Origin: Micropterix aruncella
Taxonomy: Eukaryota; Arthropoda; Insecta; Lepidoptera; Micropterigidae
DNA length: 64,000 bases
Assembly: GCA_944548615.1 (NCBI GenBank)
Contig: OX155973.1
Span: forward strand, 7,367,910-7,431,909
Direction of reading: 5' to 3'
A program made the translations under genes and the position numbers. Each line of letters opens with the position of its first letter. Position 1 is the first letter of the stretch. The notes beneath the pieces were generated by a model that saw nothing but the letters and a program-made list of their open reading frames with translations, made no database searches and was not told where the DNA came from. This document shows, one piece after another, positions 1 through 11,137 of this stretch.

Positions 1-203
1 TGAGGGCGCGAGTATCTCGAGCCCGCCGGGTTTATTCCTGGCTAACTCGCGGTAAGGCGTTGGACTCTCACGGGTTGTGACGTAGCTGGACGTAGAATTG
101 TACTGTCCAAAGTCTTCTACGTTCACTGCAGGGCGACAGAACGACTAATCGTTAAAACGTCCTGTGGTGACGGGCTCGCCCGTTGTAGTCGACACCGCAA
201 GAT
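1..203 (-). repeat. Dispersed repeat RF1, fragment
   Basis: This stretch is the reverse complement of 56079-56280, the start of the RF1 repeat, which is recognisable by its core GTCGACTACAACGGGCGA. RF1 recurs at 18635, 25975, 26405, 32727, 56079 and 63468. No protein is encoded. The copy is cut by the window edge. Confidence 0.75.
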
Positions 204-688
204 GCCCACATTCCTTGCACCCTCTTTCCGCAATGCCCTGTAGCTCGAGAATAAAGCTACTGGTCGAGAGTAAAACTAAACTTTCAAATGATGAATGTCA
301 ACTTGCACCGCTTATTACGGTGATTTATATTAAAGACACTTCTTTCTCCTTATATGAGAGCAAGGGGTCGCAACACGTACCATATGACACTCAGGAGGAC
401 AAAAGGATTCTAACAATACGACGCACTTCTAAATCGGTTCAAGCGTTTAGACGTTATGGTGAATCAAAGATGAATCCTGAACACATAACACTCCTTTTGG
501 GCAGTCGCGTAAAAAAGACAAACTTAACTCCGTCCTCGACAACATATAGGTGGACAAGTCGCTTTTTTTTATTTAGCTCGGATGATGTCCGACCTGAAAG
601 ATTTAATGTGGTTTGTTTTACTTTCTAAGCTATTCATACGTTATACAGGTTGGGCCATGATTTCGTAAACATTTAAAAAATATATATT
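204..688. other. Repeat-derived spacer
   Basis: The first 70 bases resemble 62231-62300 (repeat RE, also at 8215-8400). An open frame of about 150 codons at 164-628 looks incidental because it runs across the RF1/RE junction and has no recognisable domain. Nothing else is supported. Confidence 0.4.
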
Positions 689-1082
689 TTAACCCTTAAC
701 AGGGAACATCGGTCTGAGAGACCGCTATGGTACTTTTGGTACACTGCACCACGTGTCCCCCACCCCCTACTGTCCTGCCGCTCCATGTAATCTCAGTTTA
801 GTTCACGGCCAGTCGGCGCGGGCGACGGTCGCTGTCAGCCGCCATGTTTGCTGCAGTTTTGGCGCTTGTTACGAAAATTGGAATTTTTGATGCCGGTCTC
901 ACAGACCGGCATCAAAAATGCCTGTTCTTTTTAACGTCGATTCGGTAGCGGTCTAGGAGACCGCTGTTCCCGATAACGTAACTATTTTTACCAGTCTGTA
1001 ATACCGATGTTCTCTATATGGTGGTTTTTGTTTGCGAGAAAATATTTACTTTTGTAAATTTTTCATTGATTTTTTTCAGAAT

Positions 1083-1199
1083 ATGGTTGATGCAAGAGAG
1101 CAGGATCGCATACAAAGAATATTTGATGAAATAGAAACAACGCCATACGACGAAGACAGCAATGATTCACTGGAAGATCCTGACTATGTAGGACCCTAA
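1083..1199 (+). pseudogene. piggyBac-like transposase, N-terminal remnant
   Basis: An ATG at 1083 opens a 38-codon acidic frame (MVDAREQDRIQRIF..., rich in Asp/Glu), typical of piggyBac transposase N-termini, and ends at a TAA at 1197-1199. It is followed by A-rich sequence and a deletion of the catalytic core. It is the front part of the same gene whose tail lies at 1365-1912. Confidence 0.6.
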
Positions 1200-1364
1200 A
1201 AAACACATATGTAGGAACTCTAAAAAAAAACAAATCTGAAATATGAAATAAATTCTTGCTCGATAAAAGGACCTTTGCTAACGGTACTACAACACCAAGA
1301 ACACCAGGCTCATCAATGTATGGATTTTCTAAGACTATGTCCCTAATCTCTTTACGTTCTTAAA

Positions 1365-1912
1365 CCAAAGATAGTCGTATGTATAATATCATCAATGCAT
1401 CACGAAGCAGCCATTGATACCAGTAATAACAAACCAGAAATAATAAGCTTTTACAACGCTAAAGTCTGGTGTCGATCGTATAGACAAGCTACGCGTCTAA
1501 CAGAAAAACCCGGCGTTGGCCATTGGCAATATTCTTCCAAATGTTGAATATCAGCACCATAAACTGTAACATAATGTACAATTGCTTTGCTGGAACACCT
1601 AACATCACGCGATTAAATTTCATAAGGATACCATTCCCTCACATAAGGCGTCGTCTAAAGGTCTTGAATCTTCCTGGTGAACTAAAAGAGATTATACAGA
1701 AAAGTATAGGTGATGACGAGTCAAGGCCTTATTCGTCAGAAGTCACCGACAAATTGGAAAAAAGAAAAACCTGCAAACTGTGTCCATACAGCAAGAAACG
1801 CAAGACTGGGTACAATTGTATCAAGTGCTCAGAACCCACTTGTTTGGAGTGTTCCATGAAAGTGTGTAAGAAATGTGCGATTGTGCGAATACAGTTCTTA
1901 AATAAACATTAG
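1365..1912 (+). pseudogene. piggyBac-like transposase, C-terminal remnant
   Basis: Two frames joined by a frameshift near 1490 carry the end of a DDE transposase. The first contains the motif SGVDRIDK (around 1465-1490), which in piggyBac-family enzymes holds the last catalytic Asp, followed by a degraded RKTRRWPL-like block. The second (to the stop at 1910-1912) ends in a cysteine-rich zinc-binding domain with CKLC, CIKC, CLEC and CKKC pairs, the family's DNA-end-binding domain. The deleted middle and the frameshift make it non-functional. Confidence 0.82.
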
Positions 1913-2211
1913 GTTATAAATAAATTGTGTAATGTTAGATAGTATGTTAATAATAGTTTTATGTGAAATTTTTAGAAGTAGTTACTTGTTTAAGTTAATA
2001 AATAATATTAATTTTATGTCATAAATATAGCATTAGTTTTTTATACTATTTCGAGTGTCAAAGATGCCAGCTTCTGAAATGTGTATCAGGATTATCATTT
2101 TCTCTCTTTAAAATGTGTATTATTCCCCCCTTTCCAAAATACCGGTCACACAGACCGATGTTCTCTGTAACGTAGTTAAAAATCATGTTCCCGGTTAAGG
2201 GTTAAAGAAAA

Positions 2212-3100
2212 TACTATTGTCAGCTTGTTATGCAATTTGCAAACTAAGGAAGATCATTGATGAAAAAGAAGTGATAAACGCATATTACCCGCTCGTGGAG
2301 TCTCACCTGTGCTATGGCATACTTTTATGGGCCAATGCCGTCAATGTAAACGATATATGTATTTTGCAAAAACGGGCAGTGAGAGCCATTAGGGGTTAAA
2401 ATCAGCGAGAATCACGCAAACCTTTATTTAGAGAACTACGTATCTCCACGATATATGACATTTTTGGTCATGAATGTATATGTGAATTCTATAAGAAAAA
2501 GCAAAAAAATTTAAGGCAATCACATATACATACGCACGATACAAGGTACAAGTCACTATATATCCATTCCTCGCAAGCTGCCACTTCAGAGTTTCAACGC
2601 ACAACGATGTATAGAAGCGTAAATTTTTATAACAAGCTGCCATAAAACTTAACCCATTGAGTATGAGTCGACCAAATCTGGTCGCGCGTTTTTTTCACTT
2701 CTTTGACGTTCTCATATTTATTCATAATTATCTAATTGTTTTACAAAATGATATTTCAATATTCTATATTCGAAATTTCAATGCAATCATTGTGCAGTTG
2801 TTCTTTTTATGATTAGTGTAGTAGTTTCGTAGTTATAGTACTTTAAGTCGATGTCGCCGAAAATCCTGCAAAAGAGACAGATGCATCCATGAAAATACCC
2901 ATTTACTCCAAGGGTTAAAGTTGAGTTTAGAAAACAAACAAAACAATATTTCTTATCTAAATGTTTTAATTTTTTTCGAGATTTATGTTATTTTATTTAA
3001 TTGTTACATTTTAATTGTTTATTTCATGTCTGCAATTTCTACATAATTTCTGTATAAATGAGTTTTTTGAAAATAAATATGATTTGATTTTATATCATTT
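2212..3100 (+). pseudogene. Non-LTR retrotransposon (Jockey/CR1-like), C-terminal remnant
   Basis: The reading frame at 2217-2399 (YYPLVESHLCYGILLW, LQKRAVRAIRG) matches the conserved region after the reverse transcriptase in Jockey/CR1-type LINEs. It continues after a stop in the frame ending FYNKLP near 2640. A 270-bp TTAA element (2649-2918) interrupts it, and the last codons resume at 2919 (EFRKQTKQYFL). An AT-rich tail with AATAAATATG follows. It is 5' truncated. Confidence 0.75.
2649..2918. mobile_element. TTAA-flanked MITE, family C
   Basis: TTAA is duplicated at both ends, and the inverted termini are CCCATTGAGTA and TACTCCAAGGG. It has no coding capacity. Near-identical copies lie at 21879, 27668, 31030, 38057 and 40578. 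This copy carries only one terminal block with CGACCAAATCTGGTCG, whereas the others carry two. It landed in the C-terminal codons of a LINE. Confidence 0.9.
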
Positions 3101-3189
3101 TTATTTTATTTAAAAGATAGCCAATTTACAGGAATTTGCTTTTTAAAATAATATCATCTAAATGATCACCATCTCGATTTTGGTATTCT

Positions 3190-3790
3190 TCTAGGTGAGT
3201 ATGGAAATTTTCAAAGACTCATCGGTAAGACACCACCGATTCGGTCTCTAAGCAGTATAAATTCCCTGAAAGTCTCGGATGCACAGCCTTGCTTCCAGAT
3301 ATAACTCTTTTACTCTCTATCTCGGAAGATGGCCCTTATCGTAGAATTAACTGTTCCATGGGAATCAAACATCCCAAAAGACGAGTACAAATTAAATAAA
3401 TACCATGATCTCGCAAATGCCATTACCCGAAACGGCTTTACTGTTCACCTTCAGGCGGTGGAAGTTGGCGTTCGAGGCCTGTCAGCTAAATCTCTGTTTC
3501 ACACCTTTAAAGATCTTGTTTTCTCCAGGAAAATAAAACTCCTTCTTAGAAAAAATATCTAAAACCGCGATTTACACATCTCAAATCTATGGCTTCGAAG
3601 GGGGACTGAATGGGTGGTAAGGTGAAAGCTCACATATGGCAGGACAGCTGTCCTAAGCCTACCACACCTGGTGGTTAGTCCAGAATCCACTGCTCACCCC
3701 CCAGAAAATAACACTATATGACGGGCTCGACTTCGGTCGGTGAATTCCATGGCAGCTCCGTTTGTATTTTATTTATTTATTTATTTTTAT
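3190..3790 (+). pseudogene. Endonuclease-end fragment of the RLE-type LINE (copy 1)
   Basis: The frame at 3329-3562 (ALIVELTVPWESNIP, YKLNKYHDLANA) equals the last 75 residues of the long reverse transcriptase at 49253-51430. The preceding bases hold the same region in another frame. The 3' UTR (3563-3765) is shared with the other copies, ends GGAGCTCC-like/TTTGTATTT and runs into a TATT-repeat tail. It is a 5'-truncated copy. Confidence 0.85.
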
Positions 3791-3837
3791 TTATTTATTG
3801 CGAAATAACAGCAGCAGTTTGCCGCCTACCCGCAGAT

Positions 3838-3925
3838 GACTGAAAGCACTTCAATCTACCCCGGACAATGGCGCTTGCAACATTGCCGAAACATTAGATG
3901 CTACAAACTTCATGCAGTAAATTCG
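3838..3925 (+). repeat. Penelope-like terminal repeat, single degraded arm
   Basis: Matches the right arm of the element at 7438-8003 (CTACCCCGGACAATGGCG, then GCCGAAACATTAGATGCTAC) with many changes. No partner arm is adjacent. Confidence 0.55.
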
Positions 3926-4494
3926 TTGTTATTCTATATATAACCATTTTTTGATCCATACTCTGATTCTGTCTAAATAACCCTGTAGTTATTTTTTTTT
4001 TCTTTGAATATGAAACTTACCTAACAGTTGCAACAAGATGTCTTGTACAAATAAGCGACAATCTTCTCAGGGCAATCATGGACGGGCAAGTTACGGCAAT
4101 CTCCACTGCTCTTGAACGCATTTCCCATATTGTGGATTCTAAAAGGGGTTGTATCATCTCTGGACCTGAAAATCATACAGGATTATATTGATGTTTTTTA
4201 CCTCAATGCAGCAAATGCAGCTATTTGGAATCCGCATGAAGATACCTATACCCTCATGCTGGAAAAGGTGCAGAAGTATTGTTGAGATTTTCGTATTTCA
4301 AGCAGTACGGATATTATTCATTTTTGTATCCGACTCCATTGATCACAGGCATGGTTGGCTATAATTTTCACAGAAGAGAAATGCTGACCATGTCCTATTT
4401 TTTAATCTAATTCGAAGTAAAACTGATAAGCTTAATAGCTAAGGTGGATCTTTTCGTACCTAATAATTATCAAAGACTGGTGCGGTTGTTTGAC

Positions 4495-4622
4495 ATTATA
4501 AATAAGATGAAAACGAACTTATCGCATGAACTTTGTAACACCCGACGTTTTGGCGATGTTGCAACCGCCAAAACGTCGGTTGTTCCAATCTTCACGTGGT
4601 GAATTTGTTTTTATCTTATTTC
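4495..4622. repeat. Penelope-like fold-back repeat
   Basis: Two inverted arms of about 55-60 bp meet near 4555-4562. The left arm includes CACCCGACGTTTTGGCG and the right arm CGCCAAAACGTCGG. Both arms extend to TTATAAATAAGATG-like ends. The sequence is the same family as 7438-8003 and 46803-46974. Confidence 0.7.
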
Positions 4623-4924
4623 TAATCACTATCTTTACGTGGAGCCCTTCTCGCACACTAAACTTACAAAGTGGAACTTATTGGTGCGAGCTTAGCAGCG
4701 CCTAAATGAAATTCTTTCGATGGCACCAGATTTTGATATTTTTACCGCCAACCACCATTCGTTTAAATTACAGGCAATTAATTATTTATTCTTTTTTTTA
4801 ATTAATTATGATAGCTAGTATTATAAGCGACATTCTATTTATATAGTTACTAGTTAATATCTTTTTAATATCTCTCTTATAAAACACCGCACACGAATAT
4901 ATATGATAATATACTGTCAAGCTT
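4623..4924. other. AT-rich spacer
   Basis: No gene or repeat border is recognised here beyond general AT richness. The 5' junction of the LINE that follows is indistinct. Confidence 0.4.
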
Positions 4925-5946
4925 TCCAATGCTGGATGCGGCAATCGACAGAATACCCAAAACTATGATCTTCTGGAAAGAATATGCCATATCATTAACA
5001 GAAGACTCAAAAGAAGCACTGAATCAAACGGACCTAAGAATCTACACAGATGGATCAAAAACCAACAAAGGTACAGGATGTGGGGTCTTCTCGGAAGACC
5101 TAAATATACACATCTCCAAACCACTTGGAGCACACAACACAGTATTCCAAGCAGAATGTATGGGAATAATAGAAGCTTGCAACGCAGTGAAACAGCGGCA
5201 GCTAAAACACGAAAACATATGTATTCTATCGGACAGCAGGTCAGTGCTACAGGCACTGGGAAGCGATAGATTTACATCTGGGCTCATATACGAATGCCAC
5301 CAAAGCCTCCTCGAGGTATGCGGAAAAGGCAATAAGGTGACACTGAAATGGATCAAGGGACACAGTAACTCAAGAGGAAACGATGCTGCGGATGAACTAG
5401 CCCGTAAGGGCTCAGACACACCGGCATACGGACCCGAACCTATCGTGCCCCTACCCTACTCGCACATAAACAACCAACTTGACAACCACTACAAACAACT
5501 ACATCAAACACACTGGAAAGAGATAGACACCTGCAGACAAACCAAAGAAATAGTAGTGGAATACAACCACAAACTTACCAAAACACTTCTAAGGACAAAA
5601 AGGCCCCAACTACGCAAACTAGTGGGACTGATAACAGGACACAACACACTAAACAAACACCTCTTCAACATGGGCGGAACGAATAGCCCTATGTGCAGAG
5701 CATGCATGGAGGCGGAAGAAACCACAAAACACATTCTGCTAGATTGTAAACAGGTAGAAGTATACAGGACAAAACACCTTGGGACTCCAGGCACCCTGCG
5801 CGAGGCAGCAGGAAACCTGAAAGCCCTGCTGGCTTTCGTAGAGGAACTGGGGTGGGTGGAATAGAGCTACCCCCGTTACACGCAAAATAGGCACACTGGA
5901 TGTCGACTTGCGGAGGAACGCCCAGTATAACTAACTAACTAACTAA
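4925..5946 (+). mobile_element. 5'-truncated LINE with RNase H, and its tail
   Basis: Contains the 4929-5864 frame and a short 3' UTR (5865-5930), and ends in an AACTAACTAACTAACTAA tetranucleotide tail (5931-5946), as seen at the 3' ends of some RNase H-bearing LINEs. There is no poly(A). Confidence 0.75.
4929..5864 (+). CDS. RNase H / zinc-knuckle C-terminal part of a LINE polyprotein
   Basis: This 311-residue open frame is the intact 3' part of a non-LTR retrotransposon ORF2 that carries an RNase H domain (I/R1/LOA-like groups). RNase H degrades the RNA strand of RNA:DNA hybrids during reverse transcription. The four acidic positions are visible: YTDGS near residue 40, QAEC near 76, SDSRS near 102 and NDAADELA near 155. 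A CxxC...HxxxxC knuckle (CRAC...HILLDC) lies near residue 257. The ATG at 4929 is simply the first Met after 5' truncation, so the reverse transcriptase is missing. The uninterrupted frame suggests a fairly recent insertion. Confidence 0.85.
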   Translation: MLDAAIDRIPKTMIFWKEYAISLTEDSKEALNQTDLRIYTDGSKTNKGTGCGVFSEDLNIHISKPLGAHNTVFQAECMGIIEACNAVKQRQLKHENICILSDSRSVLQALGSDRFTSGLIYECHQSLLEVCGKGNKVTLKWIKGHSNSRGNDAADELARKGSDTPAYGPEPIVPLPYSHINNQLDNHYKQLHQTHWKEIDTCRQTKEIVVEYNHKLTKTLLRTKRPQLRKLVGLITGHNTLNKHLFNMGGTNSPMCRACMEAEETTKHILLDCKQVEVYRTKHLGTPGTLREAAGNLKALLAFVEELGWVE

Positions 5947-6034
5947 TATCTTTTTTACTTTAGTTAATATATTTTTACTTTTCAATGCATTGGTTTTTCT
6001 GTAATCTTGATTAGTAATAAGCGAATAAACAAGA

Positions 6035-6319
6035 TTCAAGGGGGTGAATCAATACAAGCAGGTAGGCTACTTTTGATTATAAAAAAATTAAAAGTGTTTT
6101 TTTTTATTATTTGAATATTTGAAGAACTTGACTGTTAAATAAAAGTTTGACAAGTGTTTGAGCGCGCTGCGTCATCTAGCGGTAAGTAAAATATTTCAAA
6201 TTTTCAATATTTCATTTTTATTACTTTTTGTTTTTCCCACAATTTTATATCAAAAGTTGCTTACTCGCTCATACTAATTCACCTCTTTCAAGGATGCGAG
6301 TTAATCAAAACTCACCCTG
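6035..6319. mobile_element. TA-flanked MITE, family T
   Basis: The right end CTCACCCTG is followed by TA. The left part contains the family's GGGGGTGAATCA and ACTTTTGAT motifs but lacks the first 35 bases. The conserved centre CTGCGTCATCTAGCGGTA (about 6168-6185) is present. Other copies are at 19637, 23613, 28793 and 52344, with fragments at 13420 and 43675. Confidence 0.7.
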
Positions 6320-6639
6320 TATAATCAATGGCAGTAGCTTGGTAAGGAAAAAAATACCTGCTTGCGAGTTCCACTTGAGTACGTGGAAGATGGTCTGCGA
6401 GTTAGGAGGCATGCGTTTGACAGCCGCGAGCCGTGCATCCTCATCGGCAGTCAGTCGAGCGCACGGCAGGCAGGCGCATCCAGAATCCGGACCGCAGAAT
6501 CCATCACAGCAGCTGCATGTCAAGATCTATAAACAAACGTAATGTTATTCACCCCAACAACTGCATGCAATAGATCAATGTTTTGACTTAGAGTATGTAT
6601 AAAAAAAAAAAATACTCTAAGGTTTTTGAACAGTGGGTT

Positions 6640-6955
6640 GCAACCGACCGAGTCACAGAGACTCCTGGGGGGTGGCAGCCAATCTATAAATAAAAAACGA
6701 AAATATTACAAAATTGTTTAATTAACCAGCATTATTGCTTACCAGCTCATACCGATTCAATCCGATTGGGTTGAAATTCGGTATGCGAGCATCGTTTGAT
6801 CATGGCAAGAGTTGAAAAGGTAGTGGTTGAAATTGGTCCACCAGAGGGGGGGGGGGTGCACTAGTCATTGGACTCAGACTTGAAATTCGGTAAACCGATG
6901 CCTTTTTGGACCAAAATCACATTGGGAAATTTTGGTTGAAATATCTCATGTACTT
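6640..6955 (+). repeat. Dispersed repeat RF, hAT-like left edge
   Basis: The opening words (TTTTTGAACAGTGGGTTGCA) resemble hAT MITE ends. The part from about 6740 to 6955 is homologous to 12790-13030 (shared CATGGCAAGAGTTGAAAAGG and TTGAAATATCTCAT). Not coding. Confidence 0.45.
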
Positions 6956-7400
6956 CTTCTTCTGAGAGTGCCATCTCCTATCGGAGTTCGGCCGTCATTA
7001 TGGCCACTTGGGCCCGTGATGTTGCAGCGCGGAACAACTTAAGCATCTGATATCCTTGCAAGCTTAATGGCCAACCCCCCGGGGATTCCACGCACCCCTT
7101 ACCATCAAAGGTCTGCCGGGGATTGAGAGCCATGGTTTTCCCGTTGCCTTCCGCATCGCTGTTTGTTACAGAGGTAACAATTGTGATCCTCGACTGTACT
7201 GGTCTCTTCGACCTCTACTCTTGGATCTACTGCATGCGCAGCTGCCCACTGCAGGGATGGATGTGCTTATTTACTGGCGGCACATATTCGCCATGACACA
7301 CGGTACTCATTGAACTTGTGCAGCATTTTATAGGTAAGTCCTTTCCACCAGACTTTCCACTACGTTCTTGTAACCTTACCGCTGTGTGGTCAGGGGCTGT
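6948..7400 (-). repeat. Possible LINE 3' region (minus strand) and unclassified sequence
   Basis: Read on the minus strand, the stretch near 6955-7010 gives a short frame resembling the last residues of RTE-like LINEs (AELR..MALSEEE). The rest, to about 7400, has no frame I can assign. This is a low-certainty call based on resemblance only. Confidence 0.3.
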
Positions 7401-7437
7401 TTATTCAGTATATTCACAGCTAACCAGCATATCAGAT

Positions 7438-8003
7438 GGCTTATAAAATCGAAGACTATCGCGGTTGTTAAACATTATAAATAGGATAGAAACGAATTTA
7501 CCGCGTGAAATTTTTAGCACCCGACGTTTCGGTGACGTTGCAGCCGCCGTTGTCCAGAGTAGACTGAAAGAGCTGTCAATCCGATGTTTTGCGGGTAGGC
7601 CGCCTACCGCTGCCGCCACTGCGTAGGTTATAACGGTGGTGGGGGGCCTGACTCGGAGCGCGCGAATTTCGAAAATCCATCTTGCACACAACAATCACTG
7701 TATCCCGTCTTCCGTCCTTGCGTTCGGCGGCGGGTACATTTAAAGAAGAGGGTTCCTTGTAGAAGAGAATTTGTAACAGTCGTCTCTATTGAAGTTCGGG
7801 GTTCTTCTTATTTCAATGGCTTCCTGGATCATGCGAGGAAAGTAGAATTGTTCCTTGGATAGCACAAATGACAGCTCTTTCAGTCTACCCTGGACAACGG
7901 CGGCTGCAACGTCACCGAAACGTCGGGTGCTACAAATTTCACGCAGTAAATTCGTTTCTATCCTATTTATAATATCTGATGGCTGTTCACTATCTGCCAC
8001 CTG
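7438..8003 (-). mobile_element. Penelope-like element remnant with inverted terminal repeats
   Basis: Arms at 7438-7590 and about 7855-8003 are inverted copies of each other, and each contains the CACCCGACGTTTCGGTGAC block. Penelope-like elements often carry such terminal repeats in inverted order. Between them, the minus-strand frame 8000-7740 ends with residues (FPRMIQEAIEIRRTPNFNRDD) like those that close Penelope-like polymerase/endonuclease proteins. The catalytic RT and GIY-YIG core are absent. I looked for the hammerhead core CTGATGA, known from such repeats, and did not see it. Confidence 0.65.
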
Positions 8004-8214
8004 TGACCCCGAAGGTAGCCTACAGCTCAGACTTATAGGGACACATCCTGTGTTAACCGCGAGTGAATCCAGACTTTAGAATTGCACTATATTCACTAAA
8101 TGTATTATTTAACTATGATTTATTATTGAGAAAATTTCAAAATATGCTGACACTTAAAATTTAAATTTCGAATTTTACATAATTATATGGCTTGTACAAG
8201 CAACACTAATAACA

Positions 8215-8470
8215 CAGTATGCCAAACAGTAGCTTTACTCTCGGGCTACAGGACATTGCGGGAAGAGGATGCGAGGAATGTGGGCATCTTGACGACCGTT
8301 TTTGGTTAGCCTTTAGCGCAGGTATAGGCTGGCGACATTTTGAACGTTTTGGGCCGAGTAGGCGACATCTCGCGGCCATTTCGAGCCCTTACGACTCGTA
8401 ACGTATTCGCTTCGAATTCAATTTTGTTTTAAGAGTAGCTCCTGTCTGGTATACTGTGCTAATAATATTT
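8215..8470 (-). repeat. Dispersed repeat RE
   Basis: The reverse complement of this stretch (CACATTCCTCGCATCCTCTT, then GTAGCCCGAGAGTAAAGCTA) matches 62231-62300 and, more weakly, 204-270. The 60-codon frame on the plus strand is incidental. Confidence 0.55.
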
Positions 8471-8690
8471 AAATTCCACCATACATTTCAATCAAATATT
8501 AACGCCTCGGGTGGCGCAGTTCGTTTCTCGGCTAAGGTCCAACAGGTGAAACGGAACATAACCTGGTTCATCCGTCGACCGAGAGAGGCCGGTTTTATTT
8601 ATGAAATTAATATTCAGATGAAACTAGTCCATGGCTACTTGCCGGGAAAGTCTTGGAAAGACACAATCGTTTTTTTATTAATCTACAAGT
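8471..8690 (+). repeat. Dispersed repeat RG
   Basis: Homologous to 13036-13240. Both share AAATTCCACCAYACATTT, a GGCGGCGC/GGTGGCGC centre and CCATGGCTACTTGCCGGGA. No coding potential and no clear terminal repeats. Confidence 0.6.
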
Positions 8691-8834
8691 ATTTACTAAG
8701 TACTGGTAGGTATAGAAAATATATTAAAATTTGAAATATAATCAGACTTGTATAATTATTTACATAGTACATAGACTTGATCCAAATGATTTTTTTTTCA
8801 ATGACAAGCAAATGTTAGTATAGTAAGATTATCA

Positions 8835-9447
8835 GTAAAGAATTGTATACCAGGCCACAGTAATAGGAGCAAGGCCATTTGGCAGGTCGTTAAATTAAAT
8901 ACTTGCGACAAAACAAAAACCTTCGAACCAATCAAGCTTTTAAAAAATAACCAAAAAATCAACGACCCCATACAAGTTTCAAATATATTAAATAACTATT
9001 TTATCAATATATCATTTTTTGTATGTTATCAAATAACATACAGAAAAATGGCAGCATCAGTTTGAATACACATTTAAATAAATGTTTAACAATAAATGTT
9101 TGAATACCATATTTCTTACACCGACCTGCAAAGATGAAGCTTTGAACATAGTGAAATCTTTAAAAAAATACTCATTCTACTGGTCTCGAGAAAATTCCAG
9201 TTAAATTAATAAAAAACAACATTAAGCATTGAAAAAAACATATTGCTCAAATGATAAATATTTGTTTTACTACCGGAACTTTCCTTAATAAATTAAATGT
9301 GTTCTAAAAACTATCCTTACATAAAAAGAAAAATAAAACAGATGAAGCTACTAACTACTGACCAAATTCACTGTTATTTATTATATCCAAAATATTCGAA
9401 ACCGCTATGAAACACAGGCCGATAGGGTTTTTAGATAAATATAATAT
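8835..9447 (+). pseudogene. Jockey-like reverse transcriptase, piece 1 of 4
   Basis: Degenerate frames translate to the linker and RT N-terminus of a Jockey-like LINE: a KAIWQVV...FEPIKLL block near 8875-8945, IPVKLIKNNIKH near 9200, and a KIFETAMKH...GFLDKYN block near 9390-9445. Several stops and frameshifts are present. At 9448 the sequence is broken by a 1.4-kb TTAA element and resumes at 10860. Confidence 0.72.
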
Positions 9448-10859
9448 TTAACCGGTCCCTCCGTAACATCCATTTCGGGACATTTATGGCGGCCGCCTAA
9501 ACCCCGTAACGTCCGCTACCGGACCAAGCGCTCGCCGCTGCGAAAAATGTAATTTACGATTCGAAACGTCGTACTATATGCTTTCTGAGGGCGCAACGAT
9601 ATGGCCAAAATATCTTTAATTCAAGATTTTCGTGTGGCAATATCGAACAACGATTTAAAAAGTGAGCATAGACGTCAAACGCCTAGTCTCCCGTCGGCAA
9701 ATCGAACGGCCGCGTACGGCTCCGCGAAATTGGTGATAAAAAGTGTGTGTGTGCAGTTTTTGAGTGTTATTTACTGGAGAACAGTGAGTAATATGCATTT
9801 TAAGTAGTTTCGGAATGAGGATTAGTCATTTGAGATAGTCCATTTGCTGTTTTTCACGAATTTTTAGAGAAAACACTTCGGCGACAACAAACGGCTCGCG
9901 AAAAAATGGTTGTTATTATTTTGTAATGTTTATGAAATATCCCGATATATTGCGAAATATGACGTAATGTCGCTTTAATTTACTAACAAAATAAGTATTG
10001 CTTCATTTACATCCTAAGTTATCACATAATTAGGCGTATTTTGAACATTATATCTTGTTTTGTAATATGAATCGCGCAAAGAAACTTGTTTTGATAATTA
10101 CTATGAGAGAATAAAGTGCGATTTTCCATAGTTTTTCGATGAAATGTGACTCTTTGGAGTATAGTAATTAGTTATTAGACATATAATAAGTCTATGATAA
10201 GACAATATAATTGAAAAAATCTAACGAATTTTATATTATGACCATTCAAAGTTTATTATTAAGTTCGGACGCGGAAACTCTCAAAACTTTAGATTTTTCT
10301 ATAATATCAGACAAAGCTCAAAGTTCTGGTGTGATTTCTAAGAAGTGTGATGTAGTAATAAAGTTATTTTGAAAGAATTTCATATAAAAAAATACCATAA
10401 GTAGTCACAAATTAAAAATTATTTTTTTTTTTTTTACGAGAATACATAAAATTTTTCTTGGCTGAATAAATAAATATTTTTGTATGCAAATAAGTAAAAA
10501 AAAAATATCGTTTTGGTAAAGCATTTAATAAAGAACATAACTGTATTTACAATTTTTGCATATTTTACGTATTTTGTGACAAAAAAATCGAAATGATTTT
10601 ATAGGCGAGTTTTTTCAGTTTGCCAATTTTGTAATATTTATTCATTATTATCTTAATTGTTTTACGAGATAAGGTTATAATGTTTTATATGTCAAATTTC
10701 AATGCGATCATTTTTCTCTTTATCTTTTTTTAATCCGTTTAGTGGTTTATAAGTTATGATCGTTTTTCTCAAGGCCGTTGACTCGCGTCGATTTTTTGCC
10801 CGAATATGTCGCGCGCAAAAGTGATAGGTGAGTTTTTACTTCGCGAGAGGAGAGGTTAA
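9448..10859. mobile_element. TTAA-flanked non-autonomous element, family B (copy 1)
   Basis: Bounded by TTAA at 9448-9451 and 10856-10859. It has no open frame of note. It is almost colinear with 34630-36043 and more distantly with 53696-55131. A palindrome GTCCGCTACCGGAC (9511-9524) lies near the left end. At about 1.4 kb it is long for a MITE and may be a deletion derivative of an autonomous piggyBac-like element. It inserted inside a LINE RT gene. Confidence 0.85.
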
Positions 10860-11137
10860 AGTAACAGTTCGGATAGAGAAAGAAAATGTCAACGGAAGCA
10901 GCAATGGAATCGAGGATGTTGTCAATCTGATTAGCAGTAATTTTTCATTTTTTAATAAAACATTGGCTATATTCTGTGACCTGTCCAAGGGGTTTGATTG
11001 CGCCGAACACAATATTCTATTAAAAAGTTAGTTTTATGGTATAAGGGAAATTACAAACAAATTATTCAGTTCTCTTTTCTTAAAGGATAGAAGTTAAATA
11101 GATAAAGAATATTTGAAAGCAGTTAATTCTTTGCCCC
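10860..11137 (+). pseudogene. Jockey-like reverse transcriptase, piece 2 of 4
   Basis: The frame at 10860-11030 contains the RT motif FCDLSKGFDCAEHNILL (the first catalytic Asp block, normally LSKAFD) and continues with a GIRG-like stretch. It ends at the TTAA element at 11138. Together with pieces 1, 3 and 4 it forms a single gene. Confidence 0.8.

Larger units (their letters stand above)
689..2205 (+). mobile_element. Decayed piggyBac-like DNA transposon
   Basis: The element is bounded by TTAA at 689-692 and 2202-2205. The inverted ends read CCCTTAACAGGGAACAT on the left and, reverse-complemented, CCCTTAACCGGGAACAT on the right. Just inside both ends lie palindromes of the GGTCT...AGACC type (711-723 and 2143-2157). 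Inside are the first codons of a transposase and its C-terminal third. The middle, including the first catalytic Asp region, is deleted, so the copy cannot make its own transposase. Confidence 0.88.

Noticed and set aside
164..628. 154-codon open frame at the window start
   Set aside because: It crosses an RF1/RE repeat junction, has no domain, and its start region is repeat DNA.
7500..7560. Hammerhead ribozyme in the Penelope-like repeat
   Set aside because: GAAAC and GTC words are present but the CTGATGA core was not found on either strand nearby.
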